Shown piece by piece: positions 22,242 to 32,365 of a stretch of DNA of 64,000 nt. The position numbers were made by a program, and so were the translations under genes. Within the stretch, counting starts at the first letter, position 1, and each line of letters starts with the position of its first letter. The stretch is from the NCBI GenBank assembly GCA_947449255.1, contig CANFQX010000008.1, positions 59,820-123,819 of the forward strand, read 5' to 3'. This stretch comes from Pseudobdellovibrionaceae bacterium (GTDB lineage: Bacteria > Bdellovibrionota > Bdellovibrionia > Bdellovibrionales > Bdellovibrionaceae). The notes under the pieces were generated by a model. That model was not told the origin of the DNA. It saw nothing but the letters and a program-made list of their open reading frames with translations, and searched no databases.

Positions 22242-23824
22242 GAAATATTATAAAACTATTTACTATTGCTTCTTTCCTTTTCTCTCAAACAGGATTAGCT
22301 CAAAAAAAAGCGCAAGTTTTAAGTCCCAGAGGAAAAAAAACTAATGCACAGACAAAGGGCGCGCCCAGTGGAAGCTCATCAAAGTCGCAATTAAAAGCAG
22401 CGCTTGAAATGGTGAACAATGGACAGTATGAGGGTGCTGCAAATGCTTTTTTTTCGCTATCCAGGAAACCTGAATTGCAAGAAGAAAAGCCTCAAATTAA
22501 ATATATGCTGGGCAATATGTTGATAAGATTAAAACTCTATCAGACGGCGGCTTTTCAATTCGTTGATGTCATTCGATTAAACCACCCTAAGTATTCAAAG
22601 TTGGCGATCACTAAGCTGGCAGTCGTTGCTGACGTGTTAGGCGATGATACAATTTTAAACTATGCTATTTCTCGAGTTGATGTGAATGATATTCCCGTCG
22701 AAAATAGGGACATGATTCACTATCGTCTTGGTGAAATTAGAAATAGGAATCATGAATTCGATAAAGCTATTGAGCTTTTTCAAAGGATAAGCCCGGCAAG
22801 CAGTTATTATTATCAAGCCCAGTACTCTAAAGCTTTAGCTGAACTTGAAGCCAATCATCCTGATCAGGCCATTGCGACCTTAAATAAAATGATCGAAGCT
22901 CGAGGCCATGCATCGATCACAGATACAAATAAGGTGGAAGCACAGTTGGCCCTTGGAAGAGCCTATTATCAAAAAAAATCTTGGGAAGAATCGGTTGAAG
23001 CCTATTCCAAAGTTCCTCGAGATACGTTGATGTGGCATGATGCCGTTTTTGAGCAGAGCTGGGCCATGTTGCGGGCTGCCAGATTTCGTTCTGTCCTAAG
23101 TAACTTTCAGTCTTTGCATTCAGCCTATTATGAAAAATTTTATATGCCCGAAAGTTTATTGTTAAGGGCCATCGTCTATTTATATATTTGCAAATATGAT
23201 GAAATGGAGAAAGTTTTAGATCTCTTTGAAACAACTTACGGCCCAATGCGAGCTAAGGTCCGAGATTTTTTACATAATTCAAATGATGCTATGAGCGCTT
23301 ATTCACAAGTCAATTTGGCCTACATGCAGTTGAAGGGTTTGGAAGGCAAGCCAAACCTGCAAGTGCCATATATCGCTTTAAAATACGTGCTTGACCAAGG
23401 TGACGTGAAACGGTCCATCCGATACCTTGATAAGTTGGTACAGGAAAAAAATAGGATCGAAGGCAGCAGCTCCCTTCGCGCATCTTCAGTTGGGCAATAT
23501 GCCTTAAAAATTATACTAAATCGATCGAGCAATACAAAAATGTCCATCGGTGAAATGGCTAGAACGCATTTGGAAGCGATGAATGCCGACCTTCGCGACC
23601 TTTACGAACAATCAGGATTTATACGGTATGAAATGATCAATGGAAGAAAAGAGAATGTTAAAAAGAAAATGGCCGGCAAAGATATTGTTGAAAATCAAAT
23701 AGATGAGAAAATGAATAGACAGTTCTATGTTCAAAACGGCTATGAGTATTATCCATTTCAGGGTGAATATTGGCTCGATGAAATTGGGAACTATCACTAT
23801 CTTGGAAAGCAAAGTTGTGAGTAA
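22238..23824 (+). CDS. Secreted TPR-like protein (GltC-like)
   Basis: Signal peptide; tandem helical repeats (YEGAANAFFSL, FDKAIELFQRI, WEESVEAYSKV). Confidence 0.65.
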   Translation: MRNIIKLFTIASFLFSQTGLAQKKAQVLSPRGKKTNAQTKGAPSGSSSKSQLKAALEMVNNGQYEGAANAFFSLSRKPELQEEKPQIKYMLGNMLIRLKLYQTAAFQFVDVIRLNHPKYSKLAITKLAVVADVLGDDTILNYAISRVDVNDIPVENRDMIHYRLGEIRNRNHEFDKAIELFQRISPASSYYYQAQYSKALAELEANHPDQAIATLNKMIEARGHASITDTNKVEAQLALGRAYYQKKSWEESVEAYSKVPRDTLMWHDAVFEQSWAMLRAARFRSVLSNFQSLHSAYYEKFYMPESLLLRAIVYLYICKYDEMEKVLDLFETTYGPMRAKVRDFLHNSNDAMSAYSQVNLAYMQLKGLEGKPNLQVPYIALKYVLDQGDVKRSIRYLDKLVQEKNRIEGSSSLRASSVGQYALKIILNRSSNTKMSIGEMARTHLEAMNADLRDLYEQSGFIRYEMINGRKENVKKKMAGKDIVENQIDEKMNRQFYVQNGYEYYPFQGEYWLDEIGNYHYLGKQSCE

Positions 23825-23826
23825 TT

Positions 23827-26800
23827 ATGAAGCACTTGATCAATAGAATTGTGACTTTAAGCATTATCTTGGAGACCTGCGTAGTTTCTTTTTCACTTGC
23901 AGAAAAAAAAACAGTTGGTCAGCTATTGTCCCAAGCCAAAATTGAGAAAAACAAAAAGTCCAGCTTGGTGCTGCCAGATGCAAATCTTGGTTTTATCAAG
24001 GCTGCAAATAGCATAAATCTTAATTCGGTAAAACCGCCTAAATCTTCTGAAGTGATGAAAAAAGATACGGGAGGCAGCAATAAATCTGAATACGAAAGAA
24101 TCTTGAATCAACAAATTCAAGAGCTTTTTAAACTGACTCAAAAATTTAAGGGCAGCCCCAACCGTGGCGAATTGTGGCTGCGGTTGGCAGAGCTCTATGT
24201 TGAAAAAGCCGGCCTTATAGACTCAAGAAAGCAAGATGAATACGATGCAAAATTGAAAGATTTTCAGTCAAAAAAAATCTTGAAGATGCCAGTGTTGAAT
24301 ACAGCCGAAGCGCGAGACTACAATCGAAAATCCATTCAATTGTATGAATGGTTTGAGCGAGACTTCCCTCAGGATGAAAAGATAGCTCAGGCTTTGTTTT
24401 TTCTGGGATATAATTATTTTGAGATTGGCGAAGTTGGCAAAGGCTCGAAATATTATGAGGACCTGACAAAAAGGTTTCCAGAGTCTTCCTTTGTTGGTGA
24501 AGCCCATTTTGCTTTAGCAGAGTATTATTTCGAAAATGATAAGTGGGCTCCAGCCTATAAAGAATATTCTTTTATAATTAAACAAAAAAAACACAGGCTC
24601 TACACTTTTGCTCTTTACAAGGGGGCCTGGTGTCTATTCCGACTGGATCGTGTTCAACAAGGCATGAGCTATTTGGAGTATATCATCAAAACAGGACGGG
24701 CCGAAACTGGTGACAAAGTTGCGGGTCAAAGAACAGTCAACAGAACGCGTCTTGAAGGGGAAGCACTTCGAGATATCGTTAGTTTTTATGCAGAGGGCGG
24801 GGACACTGGTAAAGCTCAGGCTTACTTTCAAAAGCTAGTTGGGAAAGATGTTAGAGCCTACTTAGAGCGTCTTGCCTATCAATATGCAGACCGCAGTAAG
24901 AAAGAGGCTTCGAGAGAAATCTTTAAACTTTTGATTGCAGAGGATCCGACTGCGCCAAAAGCCTTCGAGTATCAATATCAAATCGTCCAGAATTTGTATT
25001 ATGCAAAGAACACAAGTCAATTCAAGGATGAGTTGTATAAATGGGTGACTGACTACAGTGTCAATAGCCCATGGACACAAAAAAATAAAGACAAAGCTGA
25101 ATTGATTTTAAACTCAAATAAACTGCGCGAGAGTACACTGAGAAATTATGTCTTGCAGCAACATCAAACAGCACAAAATTCCCGGGCAGCTTTTTCGCAA
25201 GGTCAGGCCTTTGAAGGCTACGAACTTTATCTCCGGGAGTTTCCCGATACAGCTTTAGCTGGAGATATGCATTTTTATTTTGGTGAGCTGCTTTTTGATT
25301 TGCAGAAGTATGAGGATGCCTCAGTTCAATATAAATGGGTTGTAGATCATTCACCCAATAGTAAGTTCTATAGTCAGGCTGCAGAAAATTTAATTTTATC
25401 TGTTGAGCGAAGTGTTCCCTCGGACAATGAATTGCAAAAAAAGGTTGGCAACTCAATTGATCCAATTCCGCTAGAACCTAGAATTGAACGACTAGTCAGT
25501 ATTACAAAGTGGTATATCGAGAAGTTTCCGAAGACGGCAAAAGCCCTGGAGCTGAAATTCAGAATTGCCCGCCTCTATTATCAGGCAAATCAGTTTGATG
25601 AAGCAGCCAAGCTTTTTAATCAAATCATCCACGAGGGTCCGCAGACAAAGTATGCGGAATATTCGGCAAATTTAATATTAGATATTTACAATTTGAAGAA
25701 AGACTACACCGGCCTAGAGAAGGCAGCCCGCGACATCTTGACTGTTCCTGCGATTGCTAACTCCAAAGCTGGAGTTGAGATACGTACAATCTTAGAAAAG
25801 TCTGCCTTTAAGAAAGGACAAGATTTAGAGTTGCAGAAAAACTACGGTGAAAGTGCGCAAGCCTTTGAAGCTTTCTCAAAAGTAAATCCTAAATCAGTAT
25901 TAGCCATGACAGCACTTTTTAATGCCGCGATAAACTATGAAAGATCTGGTTTGTCGGCGCAGGCTATTGCCGCGTATCAAGGTGTTTTAAGCTCAAAGGA
26001 TCCTGCTGCTGAAAAATTTAAGATCAAATCGCGAAGACTGTTGGCAAAGCAATACCAAGAAACCGCGCAATTTGAAGAAGCGGCTAAGCAATATAAGATT
26101 TCAGCGAAGGAAAATGAGAATGATCCATTAGCAGCCAACATGATTTTTAATTCTGCGGTTTTGTATGAAGCTTTAGGTGATTCTAATGCTGCAATAAAAA
26201 GCTACACAGAATTCATGAAAAAAAATAAAAAACGTTCCGAGAATTTAGATATTGAATTTAGTATGGCGCAAATTCATAGGAAGGCAGGGCAAACTAGTGC
26301 TGCTATTTCACGATATACTGAATATGTAGATGGGGGCGGACGAGACCCAGAGAAAGTGATCGAGGCCTCTTATTGGGCCACGGTGCTTTACAAGAGACAG
26401 AGATCAATAACTAAGTCTAAGGAATGGTCAGGAAAAACAATCTCTATTCAAAAGCGTCTTGCGGCTTCAAAAAAAGGTGTTGGTGCGTCTTATGCGGCTA
26501 AATTAAAGTTGGAAAATGTGATGCTCACTTTTTCTGAAATGAAGTCTATTACCTTTCCGAAGGATCCAGTCAGACAACAAGCTGCTGTAAATCGAAAAAG
26601 CGGTCTTCTAACGAGGCTGGCTGGTGAGCTTGCTGAAGTCATCAAATATGATAGTGCCGAAGAAATTGTAACATCTTTGACTATTCTTGGTGAGGCTTAT
26701 TTGAATATGGCACAAACAATTCGATCTGCACCCTTGCCGAACGGGTTGAATCCAGAAGAAAAAAAGCAATATATGGCTGGCGTTGAGAAGTACGCAGAGG

Positions 26801-26985
26801 CGCCCATGTTGAAGTCAAAAGAAAGCTTTAAGCTGGCTGTAGATCGAGCTTGGGAGTTAGAAGTTTATAATGATTCCTATCACACAGCTTTTGAGGAAAT
26901 GAACAAGTTGGATCCAAAAGCCTACTATGATGGAGGCGAGGTCGGAACAGATATTCGTCTAGTGAACTGGATAGGTCAAAAATGA
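23827..26985 (+). CDS. Large periplasmic TPR protein (GltD/AgnA-like)
   Basis: 1052 aa with many TPRs (FDEAAKLFNQII, YGESAQAFEAFSKVNP, FEEAAKQYKISAK). Confidence 0.7.
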   Translation: MKHLINRIVTLSIILETCVVSFSLAEKKTVGQLLSQAKIEKNKKSSLVLPDANLGFIKAANSINLNSVKPPKSSEVMKKDTGGSNKSEYERILNQQIQELFKLTQKFKGSPNRGELWLRLAELYVEKAGLIDSRKQDEYDAKLKDFQSKKILKMPVLNTAEARDYNRKSIQLYEWFERDFPQDEKIAQALFFLGYNYFEIGEVGKGSKYYEDLTKRFPESSFVGEAHFALAEYYFENDKWAPAYKEYSFIIKQKKHRLYTFALYKGAWCLFRLDRVQQGMSYLEYIIKTGRAETGDKVAGQRTVNRTRLEGEALRDIVSFYAEGGDTGKAQAYFQKLVGKDVRAYLERLAYQYADRSKKEASREIFKLLIAEDPTAPKAFEYQYQIVQNLYYAKNTSQFKDELYKWVTDYSVNSPWTQKNKDKAELILNSNKLRESTLRNYVLQQHQTAQNSRAAFSQGQAFEGYELYLREFPDTALAGDMHFYFGELLFDLQKYEDASVQYKWVVDHSPNSKFYSQAAENLILSVERSVPSDNELQKKVGNSIDPIPLEPRIERLVSITKWYIEKFPKTAKALELKFRIARLYYQANQFDEAAKLFNQIIHEGPQTKYAEYSANLILDIYNLKKDYTGLEKAARDILTVPAIANSKAGVEIRTILEKSAFKKGQDLELQKNYGESAQAFEAFSKVNPKSVLAMTALFNAAINYERSGLSAQAIAAYQGVLSSKDPAAEKFKIKSRRLLAKQYQETAQFEEAAKQYKISAKENENDPLAANMIFNSAVLYEALGDSNAAIKSYTEFMKKNKKRSENLDIEFSMAQIHRKAGQTSAAISRYTEYVDGGGRDPEKVIEASYWATVLYKRQRSITKSKEWSGKTISIQKRLAASKKGVGASYAAKLKLENVMLTFSEMKSITFPKDPVRQQAAVNRKSGLLTRLAGELAEVIKYDSAEEIVTSLTILGEAYLNMAQTIRSAPLPNGLNPEEKKQYMAGVEKYAEAPMLKSKESFKLAVDRAWELEVYNDSYHTAFEEMNKLDPKAYYDGGEVGTDIRLVNWIGQK

Positions 26986-27953
26986 GAATAAAAAAATTGG
27001 ACAATGCATTTGATACCTTTTCGGGATCTAAATCGCGCTTAGCAATCTTGGGTTGTATTTGCTGTATTTCTGCCTGCACTAGTCTCCCGATGGGGGGGGG
27101 CAGGCAGGAAGGCAACGGGACGGATGGTCGTGGTGGTGAAGAAACCTCACAGTCTGAAGCGCAATCAGAGATACAAAAGGATCAAAAGCAAAAAGATCCT
27201 GCTAACCAAAAAAATAGTTCAGGTTTTTTTGAGGGTCTTAAATCTAAGTCATCGGTGAACAGTGCTCAATACGGAAGTCTTAATGAGGCGATTGCAATTC
27301 AAAATGATGAGGCTATTTACACAGCCTCGACAAAAATCCTGATGGTCTCTCAAGGGGATGTTAAAGCGCTGAATGCACTCGCGATGTTTCATTTTAAAAA
27401 AGGCAGGCCTGATCTTTCGCGGTATCTATTATTGAAGGCCATTTCGCTCAGTCCAAAATCAGCTGAATTGCATTCGAATTTGGGAATTGTACAGCTTTCG
27501 AAATTAGAAAAAAGAGATGCGGTTATGTCATTTAGGAAGGCTTTGGAAATAGAACCCGAGGAGCCTATCGCAGCGACCAATCTTGGGTCTATTTACGTTC
27601 TTGAAAAAGATTTTGCAAAAGCTCAAACGGTTCTTGAAATGGCTTACAAAAAGGGTGTTCATGACCCAAGATTTTTGAATAACTATGCCATTACGATGTC
27701 AGCATTGGGAAAATTTGAAAAAGCTGAAGAGCTCTATAAGGCTGCAATCAAAGAGCCTCAGATCAATGGGGCTTCTGGTGCAGGAGTTAATAAAGAAGTG
27801 CTTTTTAATTATGCGATACTTTTGATTGATAGAATGTCGAAATATCAAGATGGTCTAGAGGTTCTTGGTAGACTAAAGTTTGTAGGCGGGCCTGCAGAAT
27901 CCAGGAATAAAATAATTGGGTTGGAAAATCGGGCCAAAGCTGGTTTAAAATAG
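26982..27953 (+). CDS. TPR lipoprotein (GltE/AglT-like)
   Basis: Lipobox region CISAC; TPRs (AELHSNLGIVQLSKLEKRDAVMSFRKALEIEPEEPIAATNLGSIY). Confidence 0.75.
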   Translation: MRIKKLDNAFDTFSGSKSRLAILGCICCISACTSLPMGGGRQEGNGTDGRGGEETSQSEAQSEIQKDQKQKDPANQKNSSGFFEGLKSKSSVNSAQYGSLNEAIAIQNDEAIYTASTKILMVSQGDVKALNALAMFHFKKGRPDLSRYLLLKAISLSPKSAELHSNLGIVQLSKLEKRDAVMSFRKALEIEPEEPIAATNLGSIYVLEKDFAKAQTVLEMAYKKGVHDPRFLNNYAITMSALGKFEKAEELYKAAIKEPQINGASGAGVNKEVLFNYAILLIDRMSKYQDGLEVLGRLKFVGGPAESRNKIIGLENRAKAGLK

Positions 27954-27967
27954 GAAAGAGGGGCAAG

Positions 27968-28309
27968 ATGTCTATGCTGAAGAATTTGAAATTACGTCTG
28001 CTTATAATCCTGGTGTTCTTGGGTGTGACCTTTAGGCTAGACTTCGCGTTTTCCGAATCGACATCATTGATGAACTCTAGTTCTGTGAGCAATGAAAACA
28101 CTCATGAAACTGGTGTGAAAAAGGAACGAAAAACTGAGCTTAATTTTGAAGATGAATTGGTCGAGGGTTCTACTCAGAAGCCAGAACTTTTCTATCTTTT
28201 TCAAAAAAAGAATTTTAACTATAAAAGATTGATTAAATTAAGGGAAAACTTTTTGCCCGAAATGAGAAAATCAACAGAAGATGTGCAACGAGTCCGGGGT
28301 GGTCATTGA
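27968..28309 (+). CDS. Small membrane-anchored/secreted protein in Agl-Glt-like operon
   Basis: 113 aa, N-terminal TM, translationally overlaps next gene. Confidence 0.55.
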   Translation: MSMLKNLKLRLLIILVFLGVTFRLDFAFSESTSLMNSSSVSNENTHETGVKKERKTELNFEDELVEGSTQKPELFYLFQKKNFNYKRLIKLRENFLPEMRKSTEDVQRVRGGH

Positions 28310-30429
28310 GTTCGCCATTAATTTTTAGAATTTTTAAAGGTCAACAGCTTGTTGGCATAAAACAATTCAGTCAAGATCAAATTGTGATTGGGCATGATGC
28401 CGACGTTAATATCGATTTAGAATCTGAAGATGTATCGCCAATTCATTGTTTGATTGAGAACAGAGAAGGCACTTACTATATTTGCGATCTGGGTTCTAAG
28501 TCGGGGACTTTTAAAAATGGCCAAGCTGTATTGGATGAGGCGATAGTCTCGGGTGATGAATTAACTGTCGGAGCCTTTAAAATTAATTTCTTTGTTGGAG
28601 TTCCTAAGCCTCAAGGTAAGCCCACGGTCATTGTAGAGCCAGTGAAGTTATCAGTTGTCGATGTTCAAGTGCCAGAATTGAAAATTCCGGAGGCACTATC
28701 ATTACCAATTGATGCTCCACCAGCTGTCTCTGAATTGCCTGCTCATCCGGTTCTGCCTTTTGCTCCCACGGTGCTGGAGTTTCCTGTGCCACCTGTATCA
28801 AGTCTCCCGAATGCTTCAGGCGGAGGGCCATTACGCCCTCTCATTAGATCTGCCGTGACCGAGAATAGAAAAACTAAATACTATAAAACATTTGCGCCGC
28901 CCAGTGAGATCAATGACCTTAAGACTTTTTTAAAGCCAGGAAAAGGAACTTCGGTTCAAGTCTTGGTGGCTTGGAATGAAAGAATTCTTACCACTTATAA
29001 TTTTGAAGAACGTCAGTTCATAAAGGTAAATGGTGGCGAGGGAAAAGAAATTGCATTGCCGGCAGGTTTATTGCCGAATAACTTTCCAATTTTAGATTTA
29101 ACCAATGGGTTGCGCGTAAATATCACTTCAGAGATGTTAGCCGAGATGGTTTATTCTTCAGGTGTTTTATCGCTTGAAGAGTTGATACGAAATAGTAAGG
29201 CAGTAAAAACAGCCCTAGGATATTCAATTCGGATTGATCAGAATGAAATGCTGAGTCTTAGGCTTCCAGGTGAATTGATAACATTGTATATTCGATTTAT
29301 TCCCAAGGCTCCGATTGTTCCGATGTTGCCGCCATTGATGCTTTCTGCTTCTGAGGTTTCTGGATTGGTAATTTCGATTGTCATGGTGGCCTTGCTAGGT
29401 CTGTATGTTTCAGCAACGACCCCAAAAGATTGGCAAGAAAACAAACAAGAGGAAGTCCAACGACTTGTTCAAGTTGTTTTCACAAAGCCTCCGGCGCCTC
29501 CGGTCTTGCCCAAGCCTCCTGAACCGCAAGTACCACCTCCGCCTAAGACCGAAACTCCTCCGCCAGCCCCGAAGGAGAAAAAGGTTATTGTCTCTAATGA
29601 AAATAGAGAAGCTCAACGAAAAAGTCCTCCAGATGCTTTAGATAAAAAGGTTCAAGTTCAGGCTAAGGCCAGCGAAGTTGCACCAAAACCTCTGGCACAA
29701 GACAGAACAAAAAAATTCACCTCGTCGAGGGAGGGTGGCGCAGTTAAAATTGGCAAAGTTGCAGGTGCAAATGCAGCATCAGTCAATAAGGATGTGTCAA
29801 AAGTAGGCTTAATGGCTGCCTTCGGAAGAGGTGGTGTTCGTGATAATATTGACAAAGCTTATTCAGGAGCTGGTGGCGTTTTAGGAGCGGCTAATTCAGC
29901 GACAGGGACCTCTGGCTTTAATGAAGACCGTGCGGGCAAAGATCTTGGGTCTAGATTTAAAGATTCTGGGGCAGGCGGAAAAGGAACTGCAACAGAAGGA
30001 ATAAGAGACGTTGGGACTAAAGGTCGCAGCGAAGGCAAATCCGATTATGGAGCTTCGGTCGGTTATGGATCAAAAAATTCAGTAGCGATTGCAGGCGGGG
30101 GATTTGAAGAATCCTTTGATGCCACAATTGATAAGGAAGCTATTCGGCGCGTAATTAAGGCTCGAATCAATGAGATCAAAAGTTGCTATGAAAGAGCTTT
30201 AAATACTCTCGAAAAAGGTCGAAAGCTTGAAGGCAAAATTGTCCTGGGATGGGATATAGTTGAAAAAGGTCAGGCTCGGAATGTAAAAATTGTAAGCTCT
30301 ACCTTAGGCAACACTCAGGTTGAGCATTGCATTCGTGATAGACTTGCTAGCTGGGTTTTCCCAGAGCCACCCACGGGGATGACTGCTGTGGTTAAAGCAT
30401 ATCCATTTATTTTAAACCAACAGAATTAG
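28306..30429 (+). CDS. FHA + TM + Pro-rich + TonB-like (AgmX/PglI C-terminal type) protein, GltG-like
   Basis: FHA (IGHDADVNIDLESEDVSPIHCLIE...SKSGTFKNG), TM, PPPPKTETPPPAPKEKK, C-terminal IKSCYERALNTLEKGRKLEGKIVLGWDI... Confidence 0.82.
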   Translation: MSSPLIFRIFKGQQLVGIKQFSQDQIVIGHDADVNIDLESEDVSPIHCLIENREGTYYICDLGSKSGTFKNGQAVLDEAIVSGDELTVGAFKINFFVGVPKPQGKPTVIVEPVKLSVVDVQVPELKIPEALSLPIDAPPAVSELPAHPVLPFAPTVLEFPVPPVSSLPNASGGGPLRPLIRSAVTENRKTKYYKTFAPPSEINDLKTFLKPGKGTSVQVLVAWNERILTTYNFEERQFIKVNGGEGKEIALPAGLLPNNFPILDLTNGLRVNITSEMLAEMVYSSGVLSLEELIRNSKAVKTALGYSIRIDQNEMLSLRLPGELITLYIRFIPKAPIVPMLPPLMLSASEVSGLVISIVMVALLGLYVSATTPKDWQENKQEEVQRLVQVVFTKPPAPPVLPKPPEPQVPPPPKTETPPPAPKEKKVIVSNENREAQRKSPPDALDKKVQVQAKASEVAPKPLAQDRTKKFTSSREGGAVKIGKVAGANAASVNKDVSKVGLMAAFGRGGVRDNIDKAYSGAGGVLGAANSATGTSGFNEDRAGKDLGSRFKDSGAGGKGTATEGIRDVGTKGRSEGKSDYGASVGYGSKNSVAIAGGGFEESFDATIDKEAIRRVIKARINEIKSCYERALNTLEKGRKLEGKIVLGWDIVEKGQARNVKIVSSTLGNTQVEHCIRDRLASWVFPEPPTGMTAVVKAYPFILNQQN

Positions 30430-30484
30430 TTTTTTATAGTTTTTTTATTTTAGTAAATTATTTGTATCTTTAAGGAGAATATAG

Positions 30485-31150
30485 ATGAACCCAACAGTAG
30501 CAGCAGAAAACATTAATTTCATTCAGAGAGCTTTCTCCGAAGGTGGCGTGGTCATGTACGTAATTGCAGCCATTGCTATTTTGTCACTGATTGTCATCAT
30601 TGATCGTATGACAAAATTAAAAAACTTATCTGTCGATAAAAGAGAATTCACAGATCAAATTTTTAGATTGGTCGTTGCCGGGGATCTGCGTCAGGCGATT
30701 AGTTTTTGTGATGCACGTCCAGCTCCGCTGACGAATACGGTTAAAGCAGGTTTGGTTCAAGCGATGAACAAAAGACCTGATGAAGAAATTCAAGTTGCCA
30801 TGGATGCTGCTGTCATGCGCGAAATGCCAAAGGTCGAGGGATGGGTTTCTTTCTTGGCAGTTTTTGGTAACGTGTCTGTTCTGGCAGGACTGCTTGGAAC
30901 GATTATTGGTATGATTGGTTCATTCCGTGCGGTGGCCGCAGCCGATCCTGCAACGAAGGCCTTAGAGCTTTCAAGAGGTATTTCCCATGCCTTAAACTGT
31001 ACTGCATTCGGACTTTTGGTTGCGATCACTTGTATCGTCGCTTACGGATTATTTCAGCATCGAATTCAAAATACAGAAAATGAGGTCATTGAAACAAGCA
31101 TGACTCTTTTGAATCTTGTTGCTTCGAACAGAGAGAAATTTAAAGACTAA
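30485..31150 (+). CDS. TolQ/ExbB/MotA-family proton channel protein (AglR-like)
   Basis: SVLAGLLGTIIGMIGSFRAVA; three TM segments. Confidence 0.88.
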   Translation: MNPTVAAENINFIQRAFSEGGVVMYVIAAIAILSLIVIIDRMTKLKNLSVDKREFTDQIFRLVVAGDLRQAISFCDARPAPLTNTVKAGLVQAMNKRPDEEIQVAMDAAVMREMPKVEGWVSFLAVFGNVSVLAGLLGTIIGMIGSFRAVAAADPATKALELSRGISHALNCTAFGLLVAITCIVAYGLFQHRIQNTENEVIETSMTLLNLVASNREKFKD

Positions 31151-31172
31151 ACTTTGATATTTGAGGTTGTAA

Positions 31173-31649
31173 ATGGCTCACATAGATAGCGGTGATTCCA
31201 GAGGTAGAAGCAAAAATATAGAGCTCAATTTAGTTCCATTCATCGACCTGATGAGCGTCTTGATTACATTTTTGCTGATTACAGCAGTTTGGACACAGGT
31301 TTCTATGATGCAAATTGGAAGTTCTTTGTATGGAAAGAAATCTGCAGATGATCCAAAACCAGTTCCGCCGCCCTTGGCTGAAGTTGTTTTGAAGGTTGAT
31401 GTCAAAGAGATTGGATATGTTCTGACTGTTGGCAAAGATATCATCAGTCTTCCAATGCAAAGTGGGCAATTTGATGATGCGGGCTTGGTTGCCCAACTGC
31501 AAAGAGTGAAGCAGCTTTATCCTGAAAAAAAGGATGTAATCTTGGCGATGTCAGATGTATTGCCATATGAAGTGCTCATAAAAGCAATGGACGATTTATT
31601 AAATTCTGGTTTTTCTGCAATTTCGGTTGCGACAGGAGGGCCTATTTAA
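31173..31649 (+). CDS. TolR/ExbD-family protein
   Basis: IELNLVPFIDLMSVLITFLLIT with TM Asp. Confidence 0.88.
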   Translation: MAHIDSGDSRGRSKNIELNLVPFIDLMSVLITFLLITAVWTQVSMMQIGSSLYGKKSADDPKPVPPPLAEVVLKVDVKEIGYVLTVGKDIISLPMQSGQFDDAGLVAQLQRVKQLYPEKKDVILAMSDVLPYEVLIKAMDDLLNSGFSAISVATGGPI

Positions 31650-32251
31650 TGGCAATTTATAAACCTGGTGAGAGGCATCGTTATCATAATATTCTAAGAA
31701 AAAGGAAAGCAAAACGTGGTGTAACAGCCGTTCTTTCTTTGACAGCCATGGTGGATATGTTCACTGTTTTGGTTATTTTTCTTTTGCAAAATTACAATGC
31801 AACCGGAGAAATTTTATATATTCCAAAAGAAGTTACCTTGCCGAAGGCATCAAGCGTAAAGGAACTTAAGCCAGCTCACATCGTTACCGTATCAAGCAAA
31901 GAGATTTTTTTAGATAAAGAGGTGGTTGCAACTTTTGATGAAGTCAAGAAAATGAACTCAGATGAGTGGCTAATTCAAAAACTCAAAGATCAACTTTCAA
32001 TAGCATTAGAAAAATCAAAAGCTGAGCAAGATAATAAATTGCAGGATAAGATTCGGAATGCCGTTGATTCGACAAAAGGCGCAGAAAACAAAAATGAAGA
32101 TGCTAGCTCTTGGAGTAAAGTTACAATTCAAGCAGATAAAGGAATTGACTTTTTAACTGTAAAAAAAGTTCTATTCACTGTAACCGAAGCTGGTGCAGGT
32201 GAAATAAATTTTGCGGTCAATAAGCTTCCACATGTATCGACGTCTAATTAA
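31649..32251 (+). CDS. TolR/ExbD-family protein, second copy
   Basis: LSLTAMVDMFTVLVIFLLQNY with TM Asp. Confidence 0.85.
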   Translation: MAIYKPGERHRYHNILRKRKAKRGVTAVLSLTAMVDMFTVLVIFLLQNYNATGEILYIPKEVTLPKASSVKELKPAHIVTVSSKEIFLDKEVVATFDEVKKMNSDEWLIQKLKDQLSIALEKSKAEQDNKLQDKIRNAVDSTKGAENKNEDASSWSKVTIQADKGIDFLTVKKVLFTVTEAGAGEINFAVNKLPHVSTSN

Positions 32252-32365
32252 CATACAGGTTCAAGTAAACTGCAATTTAACATGCAAAATTGCGGTAAGT
32301 GAGTTAAAAAAGATCAGCCCCTTTACTAGAAACGTTCTTGAAAACTGGAGTTGTTCTCTTCAAAT

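Noticed and set aside
23903-23911. A9 run near the start of the GltD-like gene
   Set aside because: Short A runs are common in this AT-rich window; less remarkable than G9, A10 or T14
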